A DNA stretch of 64,000 nt from Saccharospirillum salsuginis (GTDB taxonomy: Bacteria; Pseudomonadota; Gammaproteobacteria; Pseudomonadales; Natronospirillaceae), in assembly GCF_014651855.1 (NCBI RefSeq), contig NZ_BMXR01000002.1, positions 535,867-599,866 of the forward strand, given 5' to 3'. The notes beneath the pieces are model-generated. The model saw nothing but the letters and a program-made list of their open reading frames with translations, ran no database searches and was not told where the DNA came from. Below are positions 18,512 through 27,462 of this stretch, one piece after another. The position numbers and the translations under genes are program-made. Position 1 is the stretch's first letter, and each line of letters starts with the position of its first letter.

Positions 18512-19084
18512 ATGGCCACTTATTCTACCAATGAATTCCGCGGGGGTCTGAAGGTTCTGCTCGAGGGCGATCCTTGCACCATCGTTGAGAACGAATTCGT
18601 CAAGCCCGGAAAAGGTCAGGCCTTTAACCGGGTCAAGTTGAAGAACCTGAAGACCGGCCGCGTCTGGGAACGGACGTTCAAATCCGGTGAGTCTATCGAA
18701 GCCGCCGATGTGCTGGATATCTCCATGGAGTATCTTTACAGCGATGGCGAGTTCTGGCATTTCATGAAGACCGACGGGTCCTTTGAGCAGCTGCCGGCCG
18801 ATGAGGCCGCGGTGGGCGAGACGAAGGACTGGTTGAAGGAGCAGGAGCAGTACGAGGTGACTCTGTTCAACGGCACGCCGATTTCGGTGTCTCCGCCGAA
18901 CCACATCGAGCTGGAGATCGTTGAGACGGATCCGGGGGTGAAGGGTGATACGGCGACCGGCGGTTCGAAGCCGGCGACCTTGTCGACCGGGGCTGTTGTG
19001 AAGGTGCCTTTGTTTATCTCCGAGGGTGAGGTGATCAAGGTCGACACCCGGACTCGCGAATACATCAGCCGGGCCAAGCAGTAA
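18512..19084 (+). CDS. efp: Elongation factor P
   Basis: Rescues ribosomes stalled at polyproline. The 190 residues form three beta-barrel domains. Domain I contains the loop [10 protein letters not shown] with the modification site Lys34, consistent with the flanking epmA and epmB genes. The ATG follows AGGAAATGGTT. A clear terminator is at 19106-19129. Confidence 0.98.
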   Translation: MATYSTNEFRGGLKVLLEGDPCTIVENEFVKPGKGQAFNRVKLKNLKTGRVWERTFKSGESIEAADVLDISMEYLYSDGEFWHFMKTDGSFEQLPADEAAVGETKDWLKEQEQYEVTLFNGTPISVSPPNHIELEIVETDPGVKGDTATGGSKPATLSTGAVVKVPLFISEGEVIKVDTRTREYISRAKQ

Positions 19085-19105
19085 TCGGCCGGTTAGTTGC
19101 TATAG

Positions 19106-19129
19106 AAGCCGCCATTTGGCGGCTTTTTT
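19106..19129 (+). terminator. Rho-independent terminator after efp
   Basis: Stem GCCGCC (19108-19113), loop ATTT, GGCGGC (19118-19123), then six T residues. Confidence 0.93.
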
Positions 19130-19191
19130 GCTTTTAGGCAACCACGAGGGTAGTGCCAGGAGTTGACATAGATGTCGTGCCTAAACCCGCT

Positions 19192-19299
19192 GCCGAGGTG
19201 GGCCAAGGTCTTCCAGGGGCCGTCGTAAATACATCCATGTAGACTAGGCCGCAGCATCCATGCTGCGCACACCCCTTCCAGACCTTACCCCACCTCGGC
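19192..19299. repeat. Large hairpin element, copy 7 (core on +)
   Basis: Arms 19192-19219 and 19272-19299 match at 23 of 28 positions. The core reads CGTAAATACATCCATGTAGA with inner hairpin GCAGCATCCATGCTGC. It lies between the efp terminator and epmA, about 40 bp from the epmA start. Confidence 0.8.
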
Positions 19300-19338
19300 T
19301 GCTAGCCATTTGTGCCTTTCATTTCTGAGCGATCAACC

Positions 19339-20301
19339 ATGTCGACAACTGATTTCTCCAGCTCTTGGCAACCTTCAGCCTCGCTTGAGACGCTTAAGCA
19401 GCGTTCCTTGCTTCTTCGTCGCATCCGCCAATTCTTCGAAACCCGCTCGGTGATGGAAGTGGACACGCCCCATTGGTCCCGATTCGGCGTTACCGACGTT
19501 CATCTTGAGAACCTCCGCATCACGGACGGTGGCTTTCTGCTGACGTCTCCCGAATACCCGATGAAACGCCTGTTGGCGGCGGGGTCGGGCGATATTTTTC
19601 AGTTGGGGCATGTGTTTCGACGCGATGAGTCGGGGCCGCGTCATAATCTGGAGTTTACGATGCTGGAGTGGTATCGGGTCGGTTGGGACGATGAGCGGTT
19701 AATGGTCGAGGTGGCGGAGCTGTGTCGTTCGGTGGCGGATGAGCCGGAGTTGGCGGTGGAGACGGTGTCGTATCGGGAGGCCTTTGAACGGTCGGGGTTG
19801 CCGGATCCGCATCGGGCTGAGGTGGCGTTGTTGCGGGCTTGTGTCGGGAAGCAGCTGAATACGGAGGCCGGTGACTGGTCGCGCGATGAGTGTCTGGATG
19901 CGTTGATGGCGTTGGTGGTGGAGCCGGGGTTGCCCGGGGATCGTTTGGTGTTTGTGACGCGTTATCCGGCCAGTCAGGCGGCGCTGGCGCGGCATGAGGT
20001 GGTCGATGGGGTGACGGTGGGGCGTCGCTTTGAGGTGTATTGGCGGGGCATGGAGTTGGCGAATGGGTATTGGGAGCTGACGGACCCGGCGGAGCAGGCG
20101 CGACGGTTCGAGGCGGATCGGGCGCGGCGGCGTGAGCTGGGGTTGGCGGAACCGGAGGTGGACCCGAATCTGTTGGCGGCGATGGAGGCGGGTCTGCCGG
20201 AATGTGCCGGGGTGGCGTTGGGGGTGGACCGCTTGCTGATGATCGCTTTGGGTGCGTCGGATATCAGCGAGGTGTTGCCGTTCGATGCGTCACGCGCCTG
20301 A
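19339..20301 (+). CDS. epmA: EF-P--(R)-beta-lysine ligase
   Basis: Attaches (R)-beta-lysine to Lys34 of EF-P; a truncated lysyl-tRNA synthetase-like enzyme (class II fold without the anticodon domain). Class II features are motif 2-like FQLGHVFRRDESGPRHNLEFTML and motif 3-like GVALGVDRLLMIALG. I prefer the ATG at 19339 (320 residues). An in-frame GTG at 19312 would add nine residues reaching close to the repeat. It is on the efp strand but separated by a terminator and repeat, so it probably has its own promoter. Confidence 0.95.
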   Translation: MSTTDFSSSWQPSASLETLKQRSLLLRRIRQFFETRSVMEVDTPHWSRFGVTDVHLENLRITDGGFLLTSPEYPMKRLLAAGSGDIFQLGHVFRRDESGPRHNLEFTMLEWYRVGWDDERLMVEVAELCRSVADEPELAVETVSYREAFERSGLPDPHRAEVALLRACVGKQLNTEAGDWSRDECLDALMALVVEPGLPGDRLVFVTRYPASQAALARHEVVDGVTVGRRFEVYWRGMELANGYWELTDPAEQARRFEADRARRRELGLAEPEVDPNLLAAMEAGLPECAGVALGVDRLLMIALGASDISEVLPFDASRA

Positions 20302-20319
20302 TTGGAAGCCTGATTCAGT

Positions 20320-20353
20320 AGGTCGGATTAGGCTCGAAGAGCCGTAATCCGAC
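20320..20353. repeat. TCGGATTA palindrome between epmA and proQ
   Basis: GTCGGATTAGGCTC is mirrored by GAGCCGTAATCCGAC. It is a variant of the TTGGATTA palindromes with compensating T-to-C and A-to-G changes, located between two convergent genes where it could act on both transcripts. Confidence 0.65.
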
Positions 20354-20370
20354 ACCCCCGACGCTTGTCG

Positions 20371-20871
20371 TCAGTCGTTCTTCGGCTTGTTCACCAGGGC
20401 TTCCAGCTTTTTCTGCATGCGCTGTTCCTTGACCTGCTTGTTCGGCTGGGGCTTGGCTTTGCGCTTGGGAGCGGGCTTGTTTTTGTTGCGTTCGGCGCGG
20501 CGCTTGTCGATGGCGTCGAGCTTCTCTTTGGCATGGCCGGCTTCCTCGGCCGTGACGGTGCCCGCCGGGGTGCCGTCGATATTGACCCGGTCGGTGCCTT
20601 CGGTCATGCAGGCGTAGTAGCTGCGCAGACGGACGTAGACGTTGAGGGCGCGGCGAATGCGGGTCTTCGACAGCTTTTCATCGGCGGCCAGGTCTTCGTG
20701 GATGCCGATTTTCAGCGGTTTGGGCTGTCTCGGGTTGAAGGCCTCCGGGTAAAGTTCGCAGAGTTCTTCCATGGCCTTGCGATTGGCTTCGAATTCTTTC
20801 TTTCGTTGCGCCTCGGTCTTTTTCTTGGCCGGGGCTTTGTCCTGAGTCTCGGGGGCGTTCTGTTCGGTCAT
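20371..20871 (-). CDS. proQ: ProQ/FinO-domain RNA-binding protein
   Basis: An RNA chaperone of the ProQ/FinO family. The FinO-like core is residues about 20-115, with ELCELYPEAFNPRQPKPLKI, IRRALNVYVRLRSYYACM and GTDRVNIDGTPAGTVTAEEA. The basic C-terminal tail (RAERNKNKPAPKRKAKPQPN) probably contacts RNA. The 166 residues are shorter than E. coli ProQ and lack its C-terminal Tudor-like domain, so it is a minimal member. It is convergent with epmA. Confidence 0.88.
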   Translation of the reverse strand: MTEQNAPETQDKAPAKKKTEAQRKKEFEANRKAMEELCELYPEAFNPRQPKPLKIGIHEDLAADEKLSKTRIRRALNVYVRLRSYYACMTEGTDRVNIDGTPAGTVTAEEAGHAKEKLDAIDKRRAERNKNKPAPKRKAKPQPNKQVKEQRMQKKLEALVNKPKND

Positions 20872-20999
20872 GGTGGATCCGGCGATGACGTTGAGCGGCG
20901 CAGGATACCCCGTTACCCGTTCTTTGAAAACCCGCTTTTACGCACGATGGGCGGGTCGTTCTGTCCCTGTTCGACCCCTTTGGGAGTGAGGGCGCGCGG

Positions 21000-21320
21000 T
21001 TAACCGGTCTTCATGGTGGAATAGCCGAACTGACGGCTTTGGCCGGACGGGATCAGTCCCGGCTTGCGGTCCAGTTCGCGCGGGATGTCGATACCGGCCT
21101 GTTTGAAGGTGGTCAGCTGCTCCGGCGTGAGGTTTTCCAGGAAGCGTCGGTAGTAGCTGTGTATGCGTTCGTCGGCGCTACCGGCGGCGTCCCGGATCAG
21201 CGCCGTGATGGCGTCCTGGTTGTTGAGACGGTGACGATGGCCGGTCTCGCGACGCACCAGGGCGACCAGTTTGGACAGGATGTAAATGTTGGTTTCGTTG
21301 TAGATCACCAGCGATTCCAT
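21000..21320 (-). CDS. Conserved-looking hypothetical protein
   Basis: 106 residues with no signal or membrane segment and no family I recognise. The segment LVALVRRETGHRHRLNNQDA is basic, and YYRRFLENLTPEQLTTFKQA looks helical. A ribosome site AAGGAGCTGCAAC precedes the ATG at 21320. It is located downstream of psd, separated by a 325-bp gap. Confidence 0.65.
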   Translation of the reverse strand: MESLVIYNETNIYILSKLVALVRRETGHRHRLNNQDAITALIRDAAGSADERIHSYYRRFLENLTPEQLTTFKQAGIDIPRELDRKPGLIPSGQSRQFGYSTMKTG

Positions 21321-21645
21321 GTTGCAGCTCCTTGGTTAGCGCAATGCAGTCGACTGGAATGTAGTTGGATTCGTGGCGGTTGCTATGCAGGAATGGTGAA
21401 TATTTGAACCAGGTCCGCTTTGGTATTCGGTCTTGGGATGGGGGTCACAGACTGCGAAAATTGTTGAAAATGACAGAAATTCGGCGAAATTTAAGTCAGA
21501 TTTGAGTTTCGCGCTGTGAGGTGAACAGGCCCTGTAAATCTGGGTGTCCAGTCCGACGGTGCAATGACGGTCATCCATGTCCGCCCCGTCAAATCGAGCC
21601 TGTTTATTGTTACGGTATGTAACCGGGGCCGGTCGCGGAACCGGA
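21321..21645. other. Comparatively AT-rich gap
   Basis: 325 bp between the psd stop and the hypothetical gene. The part around 21460-21510 is more AT-rich than the neighbours and probably contains a promoter for 21000-21320. I see no gene, repeat or terminator with confidence. Confidence 0.45.
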
Positions 21646-22497
21646 TTATTCCATGGACTGGCCCAACCGGACCCGGGCGCCGGCTGCGATGCCGTCGGCC
21701 CATTGCACGGCCTCTTTTTCGAACAGCATGACCACGGTACTGCCCAGGCGGAACCGGCCCATCTCCTCGCCTCGCTCAAGGCGCAGGGCCGGTTCGTCGA
21801 AACGATGTTGAATGATGTCACGCTGGTAGGGCGCGACCACGCCGGCCCAGGTGGTTTCGATGCTGGCGACGATCATGGCACCGACCAGCACCAGCACCAT
21901 GCGGCCGCGTTCGGTGTCGAACTCGCACACCAGTCGCTCGTTACGAGCGAACAGGCGCGGTACCCGGTCGGTGGTGACGGCATTGACGCTGAACAGCCGA
22001 CCGGGGACGAAGGTGGTGCGCACCAGGGTGCCGTCACAGGGCATGTGGATGCGGTGATAGTCCTTGGGCGAGAGGTACAAGGTGGCGAAATGACCGTCCT
22101 GATAGCGGCGAGCCTGTTCGGAGTCTCCGCCGAGCAGTTCGGTGGCGGTGAAACTGCGTCCCTTGGCCTGGAAGATCCGGCCGGATTCGACGCGGCCGGC
22201 CTGGCTGACGGTCCCGTCAACCGGGCAGGCCAGGGCTTTGGAATCTTCCGGTAACGGTCGGGCGCCCGGTTTCAGTGCGCGGGTGAAAAAGTCGTTGAAG
22301 TTGCGGTATTGACTCAGTTCGGGCCGTTCGGCCTCGGTCATGTCGACCTCGAAATGGCGGGCGAACCGACGGATAAAGGTGTCCCGGATCGGTCCGAATT
22401 CGGATTCGGCGAACCAGCCGGTCAGACGTGACAAGGCATGGTGCGGCGTCAGGTACTGGGTGGCCACGAAGAGGGTGTCTTTCAAAGAGGCGGTCAT
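21646..22497 (-). CDS. psd: Phosphatidylserine decarboxylase
   Basis: An inner-membrane-associated pyruvoyl enzyme making phosphatidylethanolamine. The 283-residue proenzyme contains the self-cleavage motif LGST (in RFRLGSTVVMLFEKEA) near the C-terminus and the core KDYHRIHMPCDGTL; serine of LGST becomes the pyruvoyl group. The start overlaps the HDOD gene stop (ATGA), so translation of the two is probably coupled. Confidence 0.96.
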   Translation of the reverse strand: MTASLKDTLFVATQYLTPHHALSRLTGWFAESEFGPIRDTFIRRFARHFEVDMTEAERPELSQYRNFNDFFTRALKPGARPLPEDSKALACPVDGTVSQAGRVESGRIFQAKGRSFTATELLGGDSEQARRYQDGHFATLYLSPKDYHRIHMPCDGTLVRTTFVPGRLFSVNAVTTDRVPRLFARNERLVCEFDTERGRMVLVLVGAMIVASIETTWAGVVAPYQRDIIQHRFDEPALRLERGEEMGRFRLGSTVVMLFEKEAVQWADGIAAGARVRLGQSME

Positions 22498-24050
22498 TGA
22501 CGGCTCCGGTTGAGTGCCGTGTTCCAGTCGGCACAGAATTCTCTGAAGAGTCGATAGTCGATGTCGTTCAGTGGCTCCGGGTCACCCTTGGCGTCGGCGT
22601 AGATCATCATGGTGACCTCGGGACCGATATTGAACGAACGCAGGAAGAATGGCTGGTTGTCGGCCGCGGTCAGCAGGTTGGCCGGCAACTGCTTGCGCGC
22701 CTTGTGGCGATTGCCGTTGTGCAGAAAGGCGGCCGAGACCCGACGTGTGAATTCGGTCAGGATCGGGCTGCTGGCCAGTGGCAGTTTGAGCTGGCGCAGC
22801 GGTCGGTCGTAGTCGCAGCCTTCGCTGTCGAACGCCTCCCAGGCGCCGTTATTCACTTCCATCACTACGATCCGGTGCAGCCCCAGGCCTTTTTGCAGAC
22901 CATAGAGGGCGCTTTCCTGAATCTCCACAGGGGAATGCCAACTTTTTTCGTTGCGGAATTGCCGACGGATTTCCCGCAGGGTATTGAGCTGGACGCTGTG
23001 TCGCTGGCGAGGCGTCGCCGTCGGCTTTCGCGACTCGCTGGACGGACGGGGCTGTTCGGCCGGCTTCCGCGCCGGTTTTTGCGGCGACGAGGTCCGGTTG
23101 CGGGTTTTGTGAGTACGGCCCAGTTGGGCGGCACGGGCCAGATCGGCCTCGCTGAATCCCTCCCGTTTCGGGTTGGGTTGCGTGCTGAGCGGAGGTTGGT
23201 GCGCCAACATGCGCCGCGCCGCGGTGGCGGCCTGGGGCAGTTGGTATTCGCGGGCGGCCTTGGTGATCCAGGTTTTCAGCATGGGGCGGAATTCAGTCAG
23301 CCCGAGCGCGATCTCGCCGGTCCGGCACAGGGTTTCCATGATGTCCGAATCCCAGGACAGGCGAACCCGGTACGCCAGTTCGTGGCTGAACGGCAGGAAA
23401 AATTTCAGCGCCGACAATTTGTGCGGCTGGATGCGATTCTCGATCTGCTGGTTTTCCTCCGGGCTGTTGGTCTCGGGAATGGCCGGCAGTTGGAAAAAAT
23501 GGCAGAGCTCGTCGTTCCAGTCGCGTAGCGGCATACCGATGAGTTCTTCGATCAGGCGGTCGCGGTTTTCGCCGCGTTCTGCGCGGTATTCGAAGCCTTC
23601 CATCATTTGCGGTTCGAGCAGCCACAGAGTCCACAGACCGACGTTGTAGAAGAGCGTCATCCAGTAGTCGGACTCGGTCCAGGGGATCTGACGCATCTCG
23701 AACCACTGCCGCATCAGGCTGGCGGCCACCAGGCTGTCGCCGACGGTGCTCTGCAGGCCGGCCATAGCGGTGCTGCCGGCCTCGACCCTGGGGATCTCGT
23801 TGCTCAATTTGATCAGGCGCTGCGAGCCGATCAGGGCGACGGCGTGCTCCAGCGTGCGGACCAGCACCTGGCGATTGGACATCATGCGGTTGGCGAAACG
23901 ATAAATCTGCATGGCCAGCAGCGGGTCTTCACTGACCACCTTGATCCAGTCCATCAAAGGTGCCGACGGCCCCGGCAGCGCGGACTGCGGGAGCAAAGCC
24001 GGTATTTTTATGGTCTTGGCGCGATCCAGCCAGGGATTGTGTGGGCTCAT
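22494..24050 (-). CDS. HDOD-domain signalling protein with C-terminal GAF-like region
   Basis: 518 residues. An N-terminal HDOD domain (about 20-220; QSALPGPSAPLMDWIKVVSE, TLEHAVALIGSQRLIKLSNE) is followed by a proline/arginine-rich linker (about 295-350) and a C-terminal region (about 375-510; LHRIVVMEVNNGAWEAF, TMMIYADAKGD) resembling GAF. HDOD proteins usually serve as non-catalytic signalling scaffolds. It overlaps psd by 4 bp, suggesting coupled synthesis, but a functional link to lipid metabolism is only inferred. Confidence 0.8.
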   Translation of the reverse strand: MSPHNPWLDRAKTIKIPALLPQSALPGPSAPLMDWIKVVSEDPLLAMQIYRFANRMMSNRQVLVRTLEHAVALIGSQRLIKLSNEIPRVEAGSTAMAGLQSTVGDSLVAASLMRQWFEMRQIPWTESDYWMTLFYNVGLWTLWLLEPQMMEGFEYRAERGENRDRLIEELIGMPLRDWNDELCHFFQLPAIPETNSPEENQQIENRIQPHKLSALKFFLPFSHELAYRVRLSWDSDIMETLCRTGEIALGLTEFRPMLKTWITKAAREYQLPQAATAARRMLAHQPPLSTQPNPKREGFSEADLARAAQLGRTHKTRNRTSSPQKPARKPAEQPRPSSESRKPTATPRQRHSVQLNTLREIRRQFRNEKSWHSPVEIQESALYGLQKGLGLHRIVVMEVNNGAWEAFDSEGCDYDRPLRQLKLPLASSPILTEFTRRVSAAFLHNGNRHKARKQLPANLLTAADNQPFFLRSFNIGPEVTMMIYADAKGDPEPLNDIDYRLFREFCADWNTALNRSRQ

Positions 24051-24274
24051 GCGGTAGCTTTACAGCGTATGACGTCGTTAGTGTACGGGCAGAAAGCGAT
24101 CGGGTTAAGCGTTTAAGCCAACCCGAGTCGAGTGTTTTGTCGAATAATCGGATTCTGACGGAAAAAGTGATGGCCGACTAGCCGGATGATGCAAGTTTGG
24201 AGATAAGGTGTCTTTCGTGTCCGGTTACGCCGGCCAGGGGCGGGCCGTACCCACCCCAGGGGGGATGACTTGGC

Positions 24275-25111
24275 TCACACCAGATTTCGAGCTGTTTTCC
24301 AGTCCAGGCCGGAGGTCTTTTTCGCCGTGGGGCGATCCTGTGCGTGCAAGCGTTGCACGATCTGACCGGCGATGGAGATGGCGACCTCCGCCGGTTGCTT
24401 GCCGGGCACGTCGGCCAGGCCGACCGGGCAGACGACCCGTGCGATGTCGGCTTCGCTCCAGCCTCGATGCGCCAGGCGCTGGCGAAAGCGCCTGGCTTTG
24501 GTGTCGGATCCGATCAGGCCGATGTAGTCGATGTCCGGCCGACGCAAGGCGGTCTGCACCAGGTCGAAATCCAGTTGATGATTGTGCGTCAGAATCAATA
24601 CCCAGGCGCCCTCGGGCAGGTCGGCGATGGCGTCCGTCGGTTGGTCGAGCCGTTCGATGGTGAGCGTGGCGTCGCCCTCGGTCGGCAGCCAGTCGGTGCG
24701 GCTGTCGACCCAGGTAAGCTGCAGATCGAGTGCCCTCAGAATCGGCATCAGCCGATGCGCGACATGGCCGGCGCCGAAGACCGTCAGCGACTGTAATCGC
24801 GAGGCGAACACCTCGAACAGAATCTGGGTGGCGCCGCCACAGCACTGGCCCAGGTTGGCACCGAGCTCGAAGCTTCGCACTCCGGTATGGGGTTCGCCCA
24901 ACGCCAGCAGGCGACGGGCTTCCTCAATCGCCTTGTACTCCAAATGGCCGCCCCCCAGGGTGTCCCATTGTTCACTGGCGGTCACCACCATCTTGGTGGC
25001 GGCGTCGCGCGGTGTGGAACCGGCCGTGCTGAGCACCGTCAGCAGCACCAGGGGCTCGCCCTCGTGCTGGAGTTGGTGCAGCGCATCGAACCAGCGCAGG
25101 TCCTGTCTCAT
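24275..25111 (-). CDS. xdhC: Xanthine dehydrogenase accessory protein XdhC
   Basis: Handles and sulfurates the molybdenum cofactor for insertion into xanthine dehydrogenase. The 278 residues carry the N-terminal TVLSTAGSTPRDAATKMVV, DTLGGGHLEYKAIEEAR, the cysteine pair in LGQCCGGATQILFE, and the Rossmann-like VFGAGHVAHRLMPIL. The ATG overlaps the xdhB stop (ATGA). It is the last gene of xdhABC. Confidence 0.94.
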   Translation of the reverse strand: MRQDLRWFDALHQLQHEGEPLVLLTVLSTAGSTPRDAATKMVVTASEQWDTLGGGHLEYKAIEEARRLLALGEPHTGVRSFELGANLGQCCGGATQILFEVFASRLQSLTVFGAGHVAHRLMPILRALDLQLTWVDSRTDWLPTEGDATLTIERLDQPTDAIADLPEGAWVLILTHNHQLDFDLVQTALRRPDIDYIGLIGSDTKARRFRQRLAHRGWSEADIARVVCPVGLADVPGKQPAEVAISIAGQIVQRLHAQDRPTAKKTSGLDWKTARNLV

Positions 25112-27462
25112 GAGGCGTTCCTCTCGGCGTCGTGTATCGCGTCAATGGCGAACAGCAGGCGTTCCGGCGTGGCCGGCGCATCCAGCGGCGGGCTGATGCG
25201 GTAGTCGGCGACACTTGCGACGGCGTCACGCAGCGCGCACCAGACCGAAATCGGCAACATCAGTGGCGGCTCGCCCACGGCCTTGGATTTGAAAATGGTG
25301 TCTTCCCGGTTGGATTGCGGGTAGAGCGCCACATTGAAGATTGGCGGCGTATCGCCGATGGAGGGAATCTTGTAATTCATCGGGCTGTTGGACAGCAGCC
25401 GACCCTGATCGTCCCATTTCAGTTCCTCGGTCGTCAGCCAGCCCATGCCCTGGATGAAACCGCCTTCGATCTGGCCGATGTCGATGGCCGGATTCAGGCT
25501 GTGACCGACATCGTGCAGGATGTCGACCCGGTCGACCGAGTATTCGCCGGTCAGGGTATCCAGCGACACTTCCGAGCAGGCCGCGCCGTAGGCGAAATAG
25601 AGGAAGGGACGGCCCTGACCCCGGTCCGCGTCCCAGTGCAGCTTGGGCGTGCGGTAGTAGCCGGTGGCCGACAGCGAGATGCGGTTCAGGTAGGCGGCCT
25701 GAACCAGTTCGGCGAAGCTCAGCCGCTGGTCGGCGATGATCACATCGCCGTGTTCGAAACGGATCTGATCCGGACGCACGGCGTAGTGGTCGGTGGCGAA
25801 TTCGATCAGGCGTTGCTTGATCGTGCGGGCCGCGTTCTGCGCCGCCTTGCCGTTCAGGTCCGTGCCGCTGGACGCGGCCGTCGGCGAGGTGTTGGGCACC
25901 TTGTCGGTACGCGTCGAGGAGACTTGCACGGCCTCCAGCGCCACGCCGAATTCGGTGGCGACCACCTGGGCGACCTTGGTGAACAGGCCCTGGCCCATCT
26001 CGGTGCCGCCGTGGTTCAGGTGAATGCTGCCGTCGGTGTAGATGTGGATCAGCGCGCCGGCCTGGTTCAGGTGTTTGGCGGTGAAGGAGATGCCGAATTT
26101 CACCGGTGTCAGCGCCAGGCCTTTCCTGATCACCGGGTTGGCACGGTTGAACTCGGAGATTTCCTCGCGGCGCACCCAGTAGTCGCTGTCGTTCTCCAAT
26201 CGTTCGATCAGTTCGGGCAGGATGTTGTCTTCCACCGTCATGTGGTAGGGCGTGACGTTGCGGTCGTCGGTACCGTAGAGGTTGCGTTTGCGAACCGTAA
26301 GCGGGTCCTCGCCGATGGCGCGGGCGATGTCATCCAGAGCCGCTTCGATGGTCATCATGCCCTGGGGGCCACCGAACCCGCGAAAGGCGGTGTTGGAGAC
26401 CGTGTGGGTCTTGCTCCGGTGGCCGACCACGCGGGATGCCCCCAGGAAGTAGGCGTTGTCCGAATGGAACATGGCGCGGTCGACGATTGCGTTGGACAGG
26501 TCCGGGGAATACCCGCAGACGCCGTTCACTTCGATGTCCGCCGCCTGGATCAGCCCCTGGTCGTCGAACCCCAGCCGCCAGCGGTTGACGAACGGATGGC
26601 GTTTGCCGGTCGCCGCCATGTCCACGCCACGCGGCAGGCGCAGCTTGACCGGACGACCGGTCTGGCGGGCGAGCAGGGCGGCCAGGCAGGCCCATTGCGC
26701 CGCCTGGCTTTCCTTGCCGCCGAAACCGCCGCCCATGCGACGCACGTCGACGGTCACCTGATTGAACGGCACGCCCAGTACCTCGGCGACCAGTTTTTGC
26801 ACTTCGGTCGGATGCTGGCTGGAGGTATAGACCATCATGCCGCCGTCTTCCTCGGGAATGACCAGGCTGGCCTGGCCCTCCAGATAGAAGTGTTCCTGGC
26901 CGCCGATGTGAATTTCACCGGAAAGCTGGTGCGGCGCGCGCTCAAGGGCCGTGCTCGAGTCGCCGTTTTGGAACTCGACCGTTTTGCCGACGGTGGCGTT
27001 CGCCGCGCGCGCGGCCTCGACGGTCAGGACCGGCGTACCCGGTTCGATGACCCATTCGGCCGCCAATGCCGCCTGACGCGCCTGTTCATAGCTGTCGGCG
27101 GCGACCGCGAACAGCGGCTGACCGTGAAACAGGATCTCGCCATCGACCAGAACCGGATCGCCCGGGAATACGGCGCCAATGTCGCGGTGGCCGGGCACAT
27201 CGTCGATGGTGACCACGCCGCGTACACCCTTAGAGCGGCGAACGGCATCGATCGACAGGGATTTCAGCGAACCGGCGGCCACGTCGGCGAGCCCGACGGC
27301 GGCATGCAGCAGACGCGCCGGTTCCGGCAGATCGTCGACATAACGGGCCGACCCCGCCACCTGACGTCGCGCGCTTTCATGCGCGGTCGGATGGCCGGCC
27401 TGGCCACTGCTTTGGCGGGGGACGGTTCCCGAGGAGTAGAGGGCATCGGTCAGTTTACGCAT
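25108..27462 (-). CDS. xdhB: Xanthine dehydrogenase molybdopterin-binding subunit
   Basis: The large subunit holding the molybdenum cofactor; oxidises hypoxanthine and xanthine to urate. The 784 residues include RRMGGGFGGKESQAAQWACL, the substrate-pocket segment NTAFRGFGGPQGM, GGTEMGQGLFTKVAQV and the C-terminal GEPPLMLPISVWCALRDAV, whose glutamate corresponds to the catalytic base. It overlaps xdhA by 8 bp and xdhC by 4 bp. Confidence 0.96.
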   Translation of the reverse strand: MRKLTDALYSSGTVPRQSSGQAGHPTAHESARRQVAGSARYVDDLPEPARLLHAAVGLADVAAGSLKSLSIDAVRRSKGVRGVVTIDDVPGHRDIGAVFPGDPVLVDGEILFHGQPLFAVAADSYEQARQAALAAEWVIEPGTPVLTVEAARAANATVGKTVEFQNGDSSTALERAPHQLSGEIHIGGQEHFYLEGQASLVIPEEDGGMMVYTSSQHPTEVQKLVAEVLGVPFNQVTVDVRRMGGGFGGKESQAAQWACLAALLARQTGRPVKLRLPRGVDMAATGKRHPFVNRWRLGFDDQGLIQAADIEVNGVCGYSPDLSNAIVDRAMFHSDNAYFLGASRVVGHRSKTHTVSNTAFRGFGGPQGMMTIEAALDDIARAIGEDPLTVRKRNLYGTDDRNVTPYHMTVEDNILPELIERLENDSDYWVRREEISEFNRANPVIRKGLALTPVKFGISFTAKHLNQAGALIHIYTDGSIHLNHGGTEMGQGLFTKVAQVVATEFGVALEAVQVSSTRTDKVPNTSPTAASSGTDLNGKAAQNAARTIKQRLIEFATDHYAVRPDQIRFEHGDVIIADQRLSFAELVQAAYLNRISLSATGYYRTPKLHWDADRGQGRPFLYFAYGAACSEVSLDTLTGEYSVDRVDILHDVGHSLNPAIDIGQIEGGFIQGMGWLTTEELKWDDQGRLLSNSPMNYKIPSIGDTPPIFNVALYPQSNREDTIFKSKAVGEPPLMLPISVWCALRDAVASVADYRISPPLDAPATPERLLFAIDAIHDAERNAS

